From positions 1,736,001 through 1,800,000 of the forward strand of contig NZ_LT702999.1 of the NCBI RefSeq assembly GCF_900149685.1: a stretch of DNA of 64,000 nucleotides, read 5' to 3'. Under the pieces are notes generated by a model that saw only the letters and a program-made list of their open reading frames with translations, did not search any database and was not told the origin of the DNA. Shown one piece after another: positions 27,583 through 36,600 of this stretch. Position 1 is the stretch's first letter, and every line of letters begins with the position of its first letter. Source of the DNA: Erythrobacter sp. Alg231-14. GTDB lineage: Bacteria > Pseudomonadota > Alphaproteobacteria > Sphingomonadales > Sphingomonadaceae. A program made the translations under genes and the position numbers.

Positions 27583-28518
27583 TCAATCAAACAGGCTCGA
27601 CACGCTGCTTTCATCCGCAATTCGGCGGATCGCTTCACCCACCAATGGGGCCATGGTCAAAATCCGGATGCGTTCCGATTTCTCAGCCGCCTCTGTCGGA
27701 CGCAGAGAATCGGTTATCACAAGCTCTTTGAGCTTTGATCCATCGATCCGGGCAACCGCCCCGCCCGACAAAACGCCATGGGTGATGTAAGCGGCGACCG
27801 ACTTTGCGCCATTCGCCAACAAAGCTTCGGCGGCGTTGCACAATGTTCCGCCGGAATCGACGATATCGTCGATCATAATGCAATGGCGGCCTTCGACTTC
27901 GCCGATGATGTTCATCACTTCGCTTTCACCGGGGCGGTCGCGCCGCTTATCGACGATGGCAAGCGGCGCGTTGTCGAGCCGCTTGGCCAAGGCGCGAGCC
28001 CTAACAACACCGCCCACATCGGGGGAAACAACCATCAAATCCTGATCGCCGTAGCGCGCCTGAATATCGGCGGCCATCACGGGCGCGGCGTAAAGGTTGT
28101 CTGTTGGGATATCGAAGAATCCCTGAATCTGGCCCGCATGCAGATCGACGGCCAACACCCGATCGGCCCCGGCTTCGGTGATGAGGTTCGCCACCAGTTT
28201 GGCCGAGATCGGCGTGCGCGGGCCGGGTTTTCGATCTTGGCGTGCGTAACCAAAATACGGAACAACCGCCGTAATCCGCTTTGCCGAAGCGCGGCGCAGC
28301 GCGTCGATGCAAATCAACAATTCCATAAGGTTGTCGTTCGCGGGAAAGCTTGTCGGCTGGACGATAAAAACGTCTTCGCCGCGCACATTCTCGTGAATTT
28401 CGACAAAGATCTCTTCATCGGCAAACCGGCGGACACTGGCATCGGTCAATGGGATTTCAAGGTAGGCCGCAATCGCGCGCGCAAGCGGAAGGTTCGAATT
28501 GCCCGACATGATTTTCAT
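27583..28518 (-). CDS. prs: Ribose-phosphate pyrophosphokinase
   Basis: Makes PRPP from ribose-5-phosphate and ATP for purine, pyrimidine, histidine and NAD synthesis. The 311-residue protein has the ATP-binding region FGYARQDRK (about 98-106), [12 protein letters not shown] and the PRPP loop [17 protein letters not shown] at 28518 is used. It lies as a single gene, convergent with the AraC gene. PRPP supply fits with the nearby hisN and apt, but no operon is shared. Confidence 0.96.
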   Translation of the reverse strand: MKIMSGNSNLPLARAIAAYLEIPLTDASVRRFADEEIFVEIHENVRGEDVFIVQPTSFPANDNLMELLICIDALRRASAKRITAVVPYFGYARQDRKPGPRTPISAKLVANLITEAGADRVLAVDLHAGQIQGFFDIPTDNLYAAPVMAADIQARYGDQDLMVVSPDVGGVVRARALAKRLDNAPLAIVDKRRDRPGESEVMNIIGEVEGRHCIMIDDIVDSGGTLCNAAEALLANGAKSVAAYITHGVLSGGAVARIDGSKLKELVITDSLRPTEAAEKSERIRILTMAPLVGEAIRRIADESSVSSLFD

Positions 28519-28708
28519 GGATGCGTTGTCCCGTCTTTAAATGATGCAAAATGGCCTAACGATGGAGACTAGAAACGCAACAGAGCCAGAGCATTTGTCG
28601 ACGGGTCAGCGCATGGCATGCGCCTGACAGACGGTGGGTTACGATATTTCAACAGCCATTCCTTACATTGGCCCGCTCATCAATCGAAGAAAGCTTGGAG
28701 TGCGCGCA

Positions 28709-29110
28709 ATGAACTATATTCTCGTCGGAGGAGTGGCTTTGGCCGTGTGCGTGGGCGGGTATGCGTTTTACGGGCAAAACTCGAACACCAGCCCGGATTA
28801 TGAGCGCGGCGAAATCTTTGCCAAATGCGACAGAGATTATCTCCAAAGCGCGCGGCATCTCGGCTTCCGCGCCTCTGCCAGCGAGTGCGAATGTTTTGAT
28901 GACAAGTTGCAGCAGCTGACAGCCGCACAACGAAGAGCCGCCTACAAATCGCTAGAAGATCGATTGACCTTGGCGTTTATGGGCAAAGCCGGCGCACAAG
29001 TTGATGGCACGAATGTCACCTATGATGACGACAGCCTTGGCCGGGTGAGCGCCAATGTAACGATCGAGACCAGCGGCACGGCTATCATGCAGCAATGTTC
29101 CATGTTTTGA
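28709..29110 (+). CDS. Small anchored protein with paired cysteines, unknown
   Basis: 133 residues. A signal-anchor (MNYILVGGVALAVCVGGYAF) is followed by a mature part with KCDRDY, SECECFDD and a terminal MQQCSMF, i.e. five cysteines, suggesting periplasmic disulfides. I do not recognise the family. GGAG lies 8 nt before the ATG at 28709; a longer frame upstream is unsupported. Confidence 0.7.
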   Translation: MNYILVGGVALAVCVGGYAFYGQNSNTSPDYERGEIFAKCDRDYLQSARHLGFRASASECECFDDKLQQLTAAQRRAAYKSLEDRLTLAFMGKAGAQVDGTNVTYDDDSLGRVSANVTIETSGTAIMQQCSMF

Positions 29111-29131
29111 GGGCTGGGAGCAGGCAGTCCG

Positions 29132-29770
29132 TTAGTCGAAAAAACAACGATAATAGTCGCCTTTTAAGTGGCGACACTCCACCAACACGCCTTCGAATAC
29201 ATTCCTAATTCTCTCTTGAGCGGTGGATTGCCCCGATTCTTCATCGATCGCATTGATTAACATCACTTCGCCGGATGGATCATGGACGATGCCAGACCAA
29301 CTGCCCAAATAGCCATCGGGATTGAACGCAATCCGGATGGGAGGGCCAAGATCGACCGAATAAGTGATCCGATCCACCTTGGCGAAAGAGACTTGCGTTG
29401 GATTCGCGTGAACATTGGCGATGATCGCTTCGTACTGGTCCTGCTCAGTCAGCAACAGGGCATGAGTGCCAATTTCTTTGCCAGCGAAGAACAGCGGACC
29501 GGCCAGCATTACTAGAACGACAAAGGCTGCAGGGGCCGAGACCAGCAGACCGGCCCGAAAGGGGGTCGACTTGCTGTTCCGCAACAATTCTAGACTGCGG
29601 ATGAAATATAGAACGGTTAGACCAGCGACAGCTATCCCAGTTATGGGAAGGACGATGACAAATAGAAGAAAACCAACTCCGACGGACGATGAACCGACAA
29701 AGCCGATTGCCAGCAAAACGAAAGCAGCAATGCCCACCATCCTGAGCAGCGATTTGACATAGTCAGACAC
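29132..29770 (-). CDS. Membrane protein of unknown function
   Basis: 212 residues from GTG at 29770 (GAGGA upstream); a TTG at 29833 would add 21 residues. Three to four hydrophobic helices occupy about 10-55 and 70-100 (including FLLFVIVLPITGIAVAGL), then a soluble part with SFAKVDRITYSVDLGPPIRI and a Cys-containing end CRHLKGDYYRCFFD. No family recognised. It lies between two convergent or tandem genes and shares no obvious operon; it starts 84 nt after glpX on the same strand. Confidence 0.65.
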   Translation of the reverse strand: MSDYVKSLLRMVGIAAFVLLAIGFVGSSSVGVGFLLFVIVLPITGIAVAGLTVLYFIRSLELLRNSKSTPFRAGLLVSAPAAFVVLVMLAGPLFFAGKEIGTHALLLTEQDQYEAIIANVHANPTQVSFAKVDRITYSVDLGPPIRIAFNPDGYLGSWSGIVHDPSGEVMLINAIDEESGQSTAQERIRNVFEGVLVECRHLKGDYYRCFFD

Positions 29771-29854
29771 GCTCAGAGATCCTCGGCGTTCTTCGGTCCA
29801 ACGCGTATTCGTGCTTCGTGTGCGAGGACCCAAGTCCTTGGGTTATGTCCGCAC

Positions 29855-30889
29855 TCAATTGCTGTGCGGTTCGATCCGGTGGTGCCCCTTGATCCAGCGT
29901 ACTGTGCCGGACGATGCCCGCATCACCACGCTGTCTGTGGTCATAATCGTCGCGCCGGTTGATTTCTTACGCTTTTTCACCCCGTCGAGCAGAGAACCAT
30001 CGGTCACGCCGGTTGCTGCAAAAATGCAATCACCCTTGGCCAGATCGTCCAGCTTGTAGATGCGGTTCAGGTCAGTGATGCCCCATTTCTTGGCACGCGC
30101 CTTTTCATCATCGTTGCGGAAAACCAGGCGCCCATTGAATTGGCCACCAACGCAACGAAGAGCCGCCGCCGCCAGCACGCCTTCGGGTGCGCCGCCTTGG
30201 CCCATATATATATCGATGCCGGTGTCTTGATCCGTCACCGCGATCACGCCGGCAACATCGCCATCACCGATAAGGTACACACCGCAACCCAGCGCGCGCA
30301 ATTCAGCGATCAGATCGGCATGACGCGGGCGATCCAACACGCAAACATTGATATCAGCCGGTGCCTTACCCTTTGCCGCCGCAACCGCTTTCACGTTGTC
30401 CGATGGCGATTTCGCAAGGTCGATCACATCAGCCGGCAGGCCCGGGCCCACAGCAAGCTTATCCATGTAAACGTCTGGCGCGTTCAAAAGGTCACCCTCT
30501 TCCGCCGCCGCCAGAACAGCCAAAGCGTTCGGACCGGCCTTTGCCGTGATGGTTGTCCCTTCTAGCGGGTCGAGCGCAATATCAATTTTTGGGCCTTTGC
30601 CCGGCGCGCCGCCCACTTTTTCGCCAATATACAGCATGGGCGCTTCGTCGCGTTCGCCTTCGCCGATGACGACGGTGCCATCCATGTAAAGATTGTCAAA
30701 AGCCCGGCGCATCGCCTCAACTGCCGCGGCATCGGCGGCTTTTTCATCACCGCGTCCGATCAATTGCGCCGCCGCGACTGCGGCCGCCTCTGTCACGCGC
30801 ACCATTTCAAGCACGAGGACGCGATCAACGGCGTTCTCTTGATCCACGTCTTTTGCGGCGAGCACATCTGTGTCAGTAGGGGTGTTCAT
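29855..30889 (-). CDS. glpX: Fructose-1,6-bisphosphatase class II (GlpX)
   Basis: 344 residues. GEGERDEAPMLYIGEKVG (about 64-81) and DIALDPLEGTTITA (about 90-104) are the metal- and phosphate-binding motifs of the GlpX fold, and TVRWIKGHHRIE closes the protein. It provides the gluconeogenic and Calvin-type fructose bisphosphatase reaction in bacteria that lack class I Fbp. The start MNTPTDTDV at 30889 is chosen; AAGGA lies 11 nt upstream and an ATG 8 codons earlier is possible. Its start codon lies only 61 nt from the divergent gene at 30951. Confidence 0.94.
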   Translation of the reverse strand: MNTPTDTDVLAAKDVDQENAVDRVLVLEMVRVTEAAAVAAAQLIGRGDEKAADAAAVEAMRRAFDNLYMDGTVVIGEGERDEAPMLYIGEKVGGAPGKGPKIDIALDPLEGTTITAKAGPNALAVLAAAEEGDLLNAPDVYMDKLAVGPGLPADVIDLAKSPSDNVKAVAAAKGKAPADINVCVLDRPRHADLIAELRALGCGVYLIGDGDVAGVIAVTDQDTGIDIYMGQGGAPEGVLAAAALRCVGGQFNGRLVFRNDDEKARAKKWGITDLNRIYKLDDLAKGDCIFAATGVTDGSLLDGVKKRKKSTGATIMTTDSVVMRASSGTVRWIKGHHRIEPHSN

Positions 30890-30950
30890 GCGAAATTCAG
30901 TCCTTTTGGCCATTGCCTGTCGTCCCGCGCTTAGACTTGGAGGAACGCGC

Positions 30951-31574
30951 TTGTCGAGCAATGCTGTCCCCCTGTTACCAATTACAGTCAAGACTAGCGC
31001 GATTGCGGGGGTGTTGTTGCCCGCGTTTATTATATCTTCGCCGCTATGCGCACAGGATGACGCCACCGTGACGGCACCGCAATCCAGCGCGACAACCGCC
31101 GCGGAGAGCGAACCGGCACCGCCTGCCCGCCCCCGTCGGGAGTTTATCGATCTGTCGGTCACCGTCCCGCGCGAAGAATCTGATCGATTGCTCGAAGAAG
31201 ATTGCGAAGAAGAAGCGGACGCTGCGCGGATCGCCAATGAAATCGTCGTGTGTCGCCAGTTGGGGGAAGCATCCGATGGGTCTTGGAATAAAGAAGCATG
31301 GGAACGCGATTACGCACGCCGCACCCAAGGGGGCCGGACACCCGACACGTTTGGCATTGCCAATCATGGCAATGCCATCGGCTTCGGATCGGTCCCACCA
31401 CCTGCCCTCATCATCGACGTCGAAGCTCTACCCGAAGCGCCCGAAGGAACCGATGCCGATCGGATCGCGCGCGGATTGCCGCCCCTTGGCCGAGACGCCG
31501 AACCCACGCCCGAAGAGATCGCCGAACGCCGCCGGGCGCTCGGTCTTGAGGCACCGCCCATCCCCGAAGACTAA
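30951..31574 (+). CDS. Secreted protein, tandem paralogue 1
   Basis: 207 residues from a TTG set by GGAGGA 6 nt upstream. A signal peptide (SAIAGVLLPAFIISSPLCAQ) is followed by a Pro/Glu-rich stretch and the shared core of the pair: DCEEEADAARIANEIVVCR (Cys-x16-Cys), WNKEAWERDYARRTQGG and DADRIARGLPPLG. The EIVVCR segment recalls the IVVC motif of many small exported sphingomonad proteins. Function unknown; the two cysteines may form a disulfide. Followed 19 nt later by its paralogue. Confidence 0.75.
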   Translation: MSSNAVPLLPITVKTSAIAGVLLPAFIISSPLCAQDDATVTAPQSSATTAAESEPAPPARPRREFIDLSVTVPREESDRLLEEDCEEEADAARIANEIVVCRQLGEASDGSWNKEAWERDYARRTQGGRTPDTFGIANHGNAIGFGSVPPPALIIDVEALPEAPEGTDADRIARGLPPLGRDAEPTPEEIAERRRALGLEAPPIPED

Positions 31575-31593
31575 GGATCAAACAGGAGATCGA

Positions 31594-32181
31594 ATGCCCC
31601 CCCGCTCATTCCCCCGCTCCCAACACGCCATGCTACCTGCATTGGACCACCTCCCCCGATTGGGGCTGGCAACCCTTTGTCTTGCCCTATCGCATGCAGC
31701 GATTGCGGCACCGGCCGCTGCGCAAGCGCCCGATCGAATTGATCTTTTGGCCGCGCAGGAGCCGTTTGAGCCCGACGAATTCGCCGTCGAACAATGCGAA
31801 CGCGATGCCGATGCAGCGAAGATCGCAGGCGAGATTTTGGTGTGTCGCGACCTGACCGAAAACACGGACGGCTATTGGGACAAGGAAGCGTGGGAAAAAC
31901 GTTACGGCGCCGAAACTCAGGGGCGCCAACCGCCGGATGTTGATGGAACCGGTCTGCCCAATGGCATGGTGCCGCTGGTAACAATCCGGGCCTGTTTCAT
32001 TCCACCATGCCCAACAGAGCCCGCGATCATGATCGATTTTGACGAACTGCCCGATGCACCGGGCGGTTCAGATGCTGATCGAATCGCTCACGGTCTGCCC
32101 CCGTTGGGCGATGATGGAGATTTGGGCCGAGGCCCGATCAGCGAAGAGGAATTGGTCCTACCGCCTGCTCCAATGTTTTGA
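31594..32181 (+). CDS. Secreted protein, tandem paralogue 2
   Basis: 195 residues, start set by CAGGAG 5-6 nt before the ATG. Signal peptide with RLGLATLCLALSHAAIAAPA; mature core QCERDADAAKIAGEILVCR, WDKEAWEKRYGAETQG, IMIDFDELPDAPGGSDADRI and AHGLPPLG align with the previous gene. An extra pair of cysteines (ACFIPPC) is not in the first copy. Function unknown. Together with paralogue 1 it forms a two-gene unit that ends convergent with hom. Confidence 0.75.
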   Translation: MPPRSFPRSQHAMLPALDHLPRLGLATLCLALSHAAIAAPAAAQAPDRIDLLAAQEPFEPDEFAVEQCERDADAAKIAGEILVCRDLTENTDGYWDKEAWEKRYGAETQGRQPPDVDGTGLPNGMVPLVTIRACFIPPCPTEPAIMIDFDELPDAPGGSDADRIAHGLPPLGDDGDLGRGPISEEELVLPPAPMF

Positions 32182-32206
32182 AGGGCACCGTTCTAGATTT
32201 TGCGCC

Positions 32207-33541
32207 TTAGTTTGGCAGAATCGGAAGAACGAGTGGCTCTCCGGTCAAACTGTCGGATCCTTTTAGCAGTTCCAGCGCGCGGCGAACATTTGCCTCGCGC
32301 CCTTCGTGTGTAACCATCGCAACCAACACTTCACCGCCATCACCGTGGCGACCTTGTTGGATCAAGCTTTCAATCGACACGTCACCATCACGCATGGCGG
32401 CGGTGATTTCAGCCAGAACCCCGGGGCGGTCGTTGACGGTGAAACGCAGATAGGTGCGTTCGGTGCGGTGTCCCGGATCAGCAGGGCCAAGCGAGGCTAG
32501 CTGCGCCACTGGGATAGAGAATGGCGCGCCGGTTTCAGACTGACGTCCGGAAGCACGCGCAATATCGATCAAGTCGGCAACGACCGCGCTGGCCGTTGGG
32601 CCATCGCCTGCGCCGGCACCTTGAAACAGCAAACGTCCCGAAAAATTGCCCTCTGCAACCACAGCGTTGGTCGGACCATCAACCGGGGCAAGCGGGTGAT
32701 CTTTGGCCACCAAGCAGGGGCGTACGCGCTGAAGCAATTTGGCCGTGCCGGCTTCGTCTTGGACGTCAGCTTCTGCGATCAAACGGATGACAAAGCCCAA
32801 TGCGTCGGCCTGAGCGATGTCGGCGGCGCGGACTTGAACAATGCCGTTCACATGGACGGCATCGAAATCAACTTTCGCGCCGAATGCTATGGCTGCGAGG
32901 ATCGCCAATTTATGCGCGGCGTCGATGCCCTCGATGTCAAAGGTAGGATCGGCCTCAGCGTATCCGAGCGCTTTCGCCTCATCGAGCGTTTCCGAAAAAT
33001 CGGCGCCGGTCGCTTCCATTTCCGACAGGATGTAGTTGCAGGTGCCGTTGAGAATTCCGTAAACTTTGGTCAGCGCGTTGGCGCTCGTGCCTTCACGCAA
33101 ACCTTTGACCACGGGAATTCCGCCAGCGACCGCGGCTTCGAATTTCAGAGCAATGCCTTGCGCCTCGGCCTGTTCGGCAAGGGCGAGACCGTGATGGGCG
33201 ATCATCGCTTTGTTGGCGGTGACAAGACCTTTGCCGCCCGAAAGAGCCGCTCGCGATAGAGCCAATGCAGGTCCGTCCGAGCCACCAACCAATTCAGCGA
33301 CCACATCGACATCGTCGCGCGCGCCCAACGCGGTCATGTCGTCTTCCCACGCATAGGGAGCGATATCGACGCCGCGATCTTTGGATCGGTCCCGCGCGCT
33401 AACGGCGGTGACTTCAATCGCGCGGCCGGCGCGCGCAGCGATCAATTCACCGTTGGCCGCCAACAGACGCATGACGCCAACACCCACGGTGCCAAGACCA
33501 GCAATAGCGATGCGAAGAGGGGGAAGGGCTGTCGTGGCCAA
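32207..33541 (-). CDS. hom: Homoserine dehydrogenase
   Basis: 444 residues. N-terminal Rossmann fingerprint GLGTVGVGV (about 15-23), the catalytic domain with KVYGILNGTCNYILSEME (about 160-177) and a C-terminal ACT domain (FTVNDRPGVLAEITAAM, about 370-386) that senses threonine. It converts aspartate semialdehyde to homoserine for threonine and methionine. It starts with TTG at 33541, 7 nt after GGAG. No thrB or thrC is adjacent. Confidence 0.95.
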   Translation of the reverse strand: MATTALPPLRIAIAGLGTVGVGVMRLLAANGELIAARAGRAIEVTAVSARDRSKDRGVDIAPYAWEDDMTALGARDDVDVVAELVGGSDGPALALSRAALSGGKGLVTANKAMIAHHGLALAEQAEAQGIALKFEAAVAGGIPVVKGLREGTSANALTKVYGILNGTCNYILSEMEATGADFSETLDEAKALGYAEADPTFDIEGIDAAHKLAILAAIAFGAKVDFDAVHVNGIVQVRAADIAQADALGFVIRLIAEADVQDEAGTAKLLQRVRPCLVAKDHPLAPVDGPTNAVVAEGNFSGRLLFQGAGAGDGPTASAVVADLIDIARASGRQSETGAPFSIPVAQLASLGPADPGHRTERTYLRFTVNDRPGVLAEITAAMRDGDVSIESLIQQGRHGDGGEVLVAMVTHEGREANVRRALELLKGSDSLTGEPLVLPILPN

Positions 33542-33656
33542 AGTGCTGCTCCGGAAATGTTTGAAACACGGCGACTATGGTGCGTCGCAACAGGGCACGC
33601 GATTAAGGGTGCAGGCTTGATCGTCAAGCAGCGATTTCTTGTCCAATCGATACACA

Positions 33657-33681
33657 GGCTAAAATCACCCGTCTTTTAGCC
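33657..33681 (-). terminator. Hairpin downstream of the 33699 gene
   Basis: Perfect 8-bp arms GGCTAAAA / TTTTAGCC with a 9-nt loop, 18 nt after the stop of the minus-strand gene. The outer T/A pairs could act as the terminator tract, but no long T-run follows. Confidence 0.45.
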
Positions 33682-33698
33682 TCGTATTGCCCCGCGCG

Positions 33699-34601
33699 TT
33701 ACTCTGCGCTGGTGATCTCGCGGGCGCAGGTGCCCAATTCTTGCCGCACGACGGCGTAGTCCGCATCCGCAAGGCGACGCGACGCTGGGTCGCGGGCAAG
33801 GTTTGCGCTGCTAGGTAAGGATTTCGGCAAGGCACAGGCCAAGCGATACCAGCGCAGCGTATCCCGACGCGGCGCGCGCGCCGACGAATCAATGATCTCA
33901 CCCCATGACACGCCCCATACCGGGCGTTGACCGGGCCGGCGCAGAACAGTGATCGAAACCGGCGATTGATCGCGTGTTTCAAGAAAAATCTGCGTTTCCG
34001 ATTCGCCCGATAGTGTTCCGGGTACAGCCAATGCATCGCGAATATTCGTGACCACAGGTGGGGCATCGCGTGCCACCATATCGGTTAGGATGGGACGAAT
34101 GCGCGCCTCAATATCAGGAGAATATTCGAGCATTGCATTGCGACCGGTGAGTTGAATTGTGCCCCTGCGCCCCGGCACGGCATCCGCAAACAGCAGCATA
34201 ATGCGATTCTTGTATTTGTCCGGCTTTCCACGGGCATTCAAAGGCACATCAATCAGAAAATCGAGCGATTCGCCCACTGCGGTTGACCCTGAAAGGAGTG
34301 CCTGGGTGCGGGCCTCTATATAAAGACGTGCGAATCCCGGGGCCAAACCGGGGGACCGTTCCGGCTCAACTACGGTCTGACGGCGAATCTCTGCGCGGAT
34401 CACAAGGTCACTGCGCTCCGCCAAACTGGCTATATCTGCGTATGTTGCGACCTGCGAAGCGGTCACAGGGTCAACAACATCGGGTTGTGCAGAATTTTGT
34501 GCCCATGCCGGGGTGGCGCCGAACGAAAGGCCAACCACACCAATGCATATGGCGGCTAGTCCTTTGTAACTAGGTGTTAAATTTGTGTTAATGAGCGCCA
34601 T
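33699..34601 (-). CDS. Secreted protein of unknown function
   Basis: 300 residues with a signal peptide (about 14-34, AWAQN cleavage region). The mature part holds SDLVIRAEIRRQTVVEPERS, SLDFLIDVPLNARGKPDKYK and PVWGVSWGEIIDSSARAPR, with two cysteines (CALPK and CAREI). I know no characterised homologue. ATG has no striking site. It is divergent from the tonB locus, with 436 nt between them. The C-terminal pair of cysteines suggests a disulfide. Confidence 0.7.
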   Translation of the reverse strand: MALINTNLTPSYKGLAAICIGVVGLSFGATPAWAQNSAQPDVVDPVTASQVATYADIASLAERSDLVIRAEIRRQTVVEPERSPGLAPGFARLYIEARTQALLSGSTAVGESLDFLIDVPLNARGKPDKYKNRIMLLFADAVPGRRGTIQLTGRNAMLEYSPDIEARIRPILTDMVARDAPPVVTNIRDALAVPGTLSGESETQIFLETRDQSPVSITVLRRPGQRPVWGVSWGEIIDSSARAPRRDTLRWYRLACALPKSLPSSANLARDPASRRLADADYAVVRQELGTCAREITSAE

Positions 34602-34775
34602 CGTCCAGAATTCCTATATTGCGCTTGGGCTTATCTTTGGGCGCCTATTCTTTCAAGATGGTCCACAGTGAATCGATCCTGAACCGTAAAAGCGTTTGAT
34701 TGCCTAGGTGTTGACCGTTAAAGCCGTTGTTTCTTGCTACGAGGTTGGGGACAAGGTCGTAGCAGGAGGATCGTT

Positions 34776-34922
34776 TTGGATGCATCTTTGGAAGAGATGT
34801 TACGAAGCGATCTGCTGGGACTAAATTTCTGGCGAGCGCTCACCGGGTTGACGGGCGTCGCACGTGAACATTTAAGCTCCAGCGGGAGATACAAGATTCT
34901 GGGATTCACTGCCCGGGTCTAA
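34776..34922 (+). CDS. Possible 48-aa protein upstream of tonB
   Basis: A TTG preceded by AGGAGG at proper spacing (6 nt) opens a 48-codon frame, MDASLEEMLRSDLLGLNFW and on to GFTARV. A perfect Shine-Dalgarno is the main argument. No family recognised; it could also be a leader feature of the tonB transcript. Confidence 0.3.
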   Translation: MDASLEEMLRSDLLGLNFWRALTGLTGVAREHLSSSGRYKILGFTARV

Positions 34923-34993
34923 CTCAGAATTTTTGATGCGAATCGTTTGATTCGGATTTGAAATCTGGAGGCGGCCCGAGACGTGATAATTGT

Positions 34994-35011
34994 GTCGGAT
35001 ACCTATCCGAC
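34994..35011 (+). repeat. Perfect inverted repeat in the tonB leader
   Basis: GTCGGATA-CC-TATCCGAC, 26 nt before the tonB start codon. Probably an operator or a small RNA hairpin; the 2-nt centre is too tight for a good hairpin, which favours a protein site. Confidence 0.4.
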
Positions 35012-35037
35012 TGGACTATTGGAGAGAAAGCGACTGG

Positions 35038-35706
35038 ATGGCCTACGCTGACCAACAAATGGGTGGAAACAGGGTTGTTTCCATTATCATAGTGGCGCTG
35101 ATCCATGTGGTGATCGGGTACTTGCTCATCTCTGGCCTGGCCATTTCGGCTGCAAAACAGGTTATTGAGCGGGTTACTACGGTCGACATTGAGGAGCCCC
35201 CACCCCCTGAAGAACCGGACGAGCCGCCGCCCGAGCAACCAGAAGAAGTGGCTCCGCCACCTCCGGTAGCTCCACCGCCGCCGATCCAGATCGCACCGGC
35301 TCCGCCGCCGATCCAAACGCAACCAACGATCCCGCCGCCTGCTCCGCCGGCATTGGTGATCCCGCCACCTGCACCGGTGGCTCCTCCGGCTCCACCGCCG
35401 CCGCCTTCTTTGGCGCAAGGTGCGACGACCCGGAACGAGCGCCGTTGGGCAGGTCGCATTCAAGACAATTATCCTTCGCGCGCTCTGCGTGAGGAAGTGG
35501 AAGGCACTGTGGGTGTTCGCGTTACCGTGACCCCGAATGGCCGCGCCACCAATTGTTCGGTAACCGGTTCCAGCGGATCGAGCGTGCTCGATCAGGCTGC
35601 ATGCCGCGGAATGGAGCGTTACGCGCGCTTCAATCCAGCCTTGGATGCTGCCGGAAACCCGACAACGGGTTCCTATTCCACGCGGATCACATATCGTTTG
35701 AATTGA
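35038..35706 (+). CDS. tonB: TonB-like energy transducer
   Basis: 222 residues. One N-terminal membrane helix (about 13-37), a proline-rich periplasmic spacer (about 55-125, many PPP and PAPPP) and a C-terminal TonB/TolA-type domain (about 145-222) with YPSRALREEVEGTVGVRVTV. It transmits inner-membrane energy to TonB-dependent outer-membrane receptors. Start MAYADQ at 35038 with GGAGAG upstream. It heads the unit tonB-exbB-exbD1-exbD2. The C-terminal domain has two cysteines (CSVTG, AACRGM), unusual but known in this group. Confidence 0.93.
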   Translation: MAYADQQMGGNRVVSIIIVALIHVVIGYLLISGLAISAAKQVIERVTTVDIEEPPPPEEPDEPPPEQPEEVAPPPPVAPPPPIQIAPAPPPIQTQPTIPPPAPPALVIPPPAPVAPPAPPPPPSLAQGATTRNERRWAGRIQDNYPSRALREEVEGTVGVRVTVTPNGRATNCSVTGSSGSSVLDQAACRGMERYARFNPALDAAGNPTTGSYSTRITYRLN

Positions 35707-35784
35707 TGAATTTTCGGCGAGATGTCGGCTTGCACATCGCAACCGAGATCTCGCTGAGACCCTATTTTAAGAGGATTACTCGCA

Positions 35785-36561
35785 ATGAACCTTTACTATA
35801 TCGCAGCCGTCGCTGCCGTCGAAACTGAGGCACCGGAAAACAAATTTGGTTTCTGGGAAGCTATGAAAGAAGGCGGCCCCGTCGCTTGGTCGATCCTTGC
35901 CGTGATGATCATCATGTCGGTTGGTTCGTTCTACATCTTGTTCACAAAATATTTCGAGCAAGGCAAAGTGATGCGTCAGTACAAAGCTGTTCAAACCAGC
36001 TTCTGGCGTGCCCCAAGCCTCAAAGAAGGCGCAGCTAAACTTGAGAAGAACAGCGCATGGCGTCAGGTTGCTGACGATGCGATCTCTGCTCAAGAGAAGC
36101 ACGGCAAGATGACCGACAAACTCGAAGCGCACGATTACATGCACGGTTCGCTTCAGCGTTCTGAAGATTCGATCAACTCGGTTCTTTCCGGCGGCCTGTC
36201 GTTCCTCGCATCGGTTGGTGCTACTGCACCGTTTATCGGTCTGCTCGGTACCGTGATCGGTATTTACCGCGCTCTCATCAACATCGGTATTTCCGGTTCG
36301 GCTTCGATCGATAAGGTTGCTGGTCCGGTTGGTGAAGCCTTGATCATGACCGCGATTGGTCTGCTTGTGGCTGTGCCTGCTGTGCTTGCGTTTAACTGGC
36401 TCCAAAGCCGCAACCGTCGCATCGCTGAACTCCTCAGCAGCTTCTCCACCGACATCCTTGCTTTCATCAGCTCGGACGGCGCCGTGAAGCCAACTGTGAC
36501 AGCTGCTCCTAAAGCCGCTGCTAAGCCTGCCGCTAAGCCAGCTCCGGCTGCTAAGAAGTAA
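35785..36561 (+). CDS. exbB: ExbB/MotA-TolQ proton channel protein
   Basis: 258 residues, three membrane helices: about 34-54, 137-165 (LASVGATAPFIGLLGTVIGI, the family signature) and 180-205. It forms the pentameric proton channel that drives TonB with ExbD. The C-terminal tail is rich in Ala, Lys and Pro (AAKPAAKPAPAAKK), as often seen in this subgroup. The 144-nt gap to exbD1 contains a GC-rich hairpin. Confidence 0.94.
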   Translation: MNLYYIAAVAAVETEAPENKFGFWEAMKEGGPVAWSILAVMIIMSVGSFYILFTKYFEQGKVMRQYKAVQTSFWRAPSLKEGAAKLEKNSAWRQVADDAISAQEKHGKMTDKLEAHDYMHGSLQRSEDSINSVLSGGLSFLASVGATAPFIGLLGTVIGIYRALINIGISGSASIDKVAGPVGEALIMTAIGLLVAVPAVLAFNWLQSRNRRIAELLSSFSTDILAFISSDGAVKPTVTAAPKAAAKPAAKPAPAAKK

Positions 36562-36578
36562 GACCGCTTTGATCTTCC

Positions 36579-36600
36579 GGGGGCGCGATGCGCGTCCCCC
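36579..36600 (+). other. GC-rich hairpin between exbB and exbD1
   Basis: GGGGGCGCG-ATG-CGCGTCCCCC pairs with a bulge, 17 nt after the exbB stop. No T-run follows on the plus strand, so it is more likely an attenuator or mRNA-stability element than a full terminator. Confidence 0.45.

Larger units (their letters stand above)
34602..35037 (+). promoter_or_regulatory. 436-nt region upstream of tonB
   Basis: Contains a possible 48-aa gene (34776-34922), a small perfect stem CGAATC/GATTCG (34939-34954) and a perfect 8-bp repeat GTCGGATA-CC-TATCCGAC (34994-35011) 26 nt before tonB. These could shape the leader. No Fur or RirA box was recognised. Confidence 0.35.

Noticed and set aside
35195-35420. 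Repetitive CCGCCGCC tract
   Set aside because: Encodes the proline-rich spacer of TonB.
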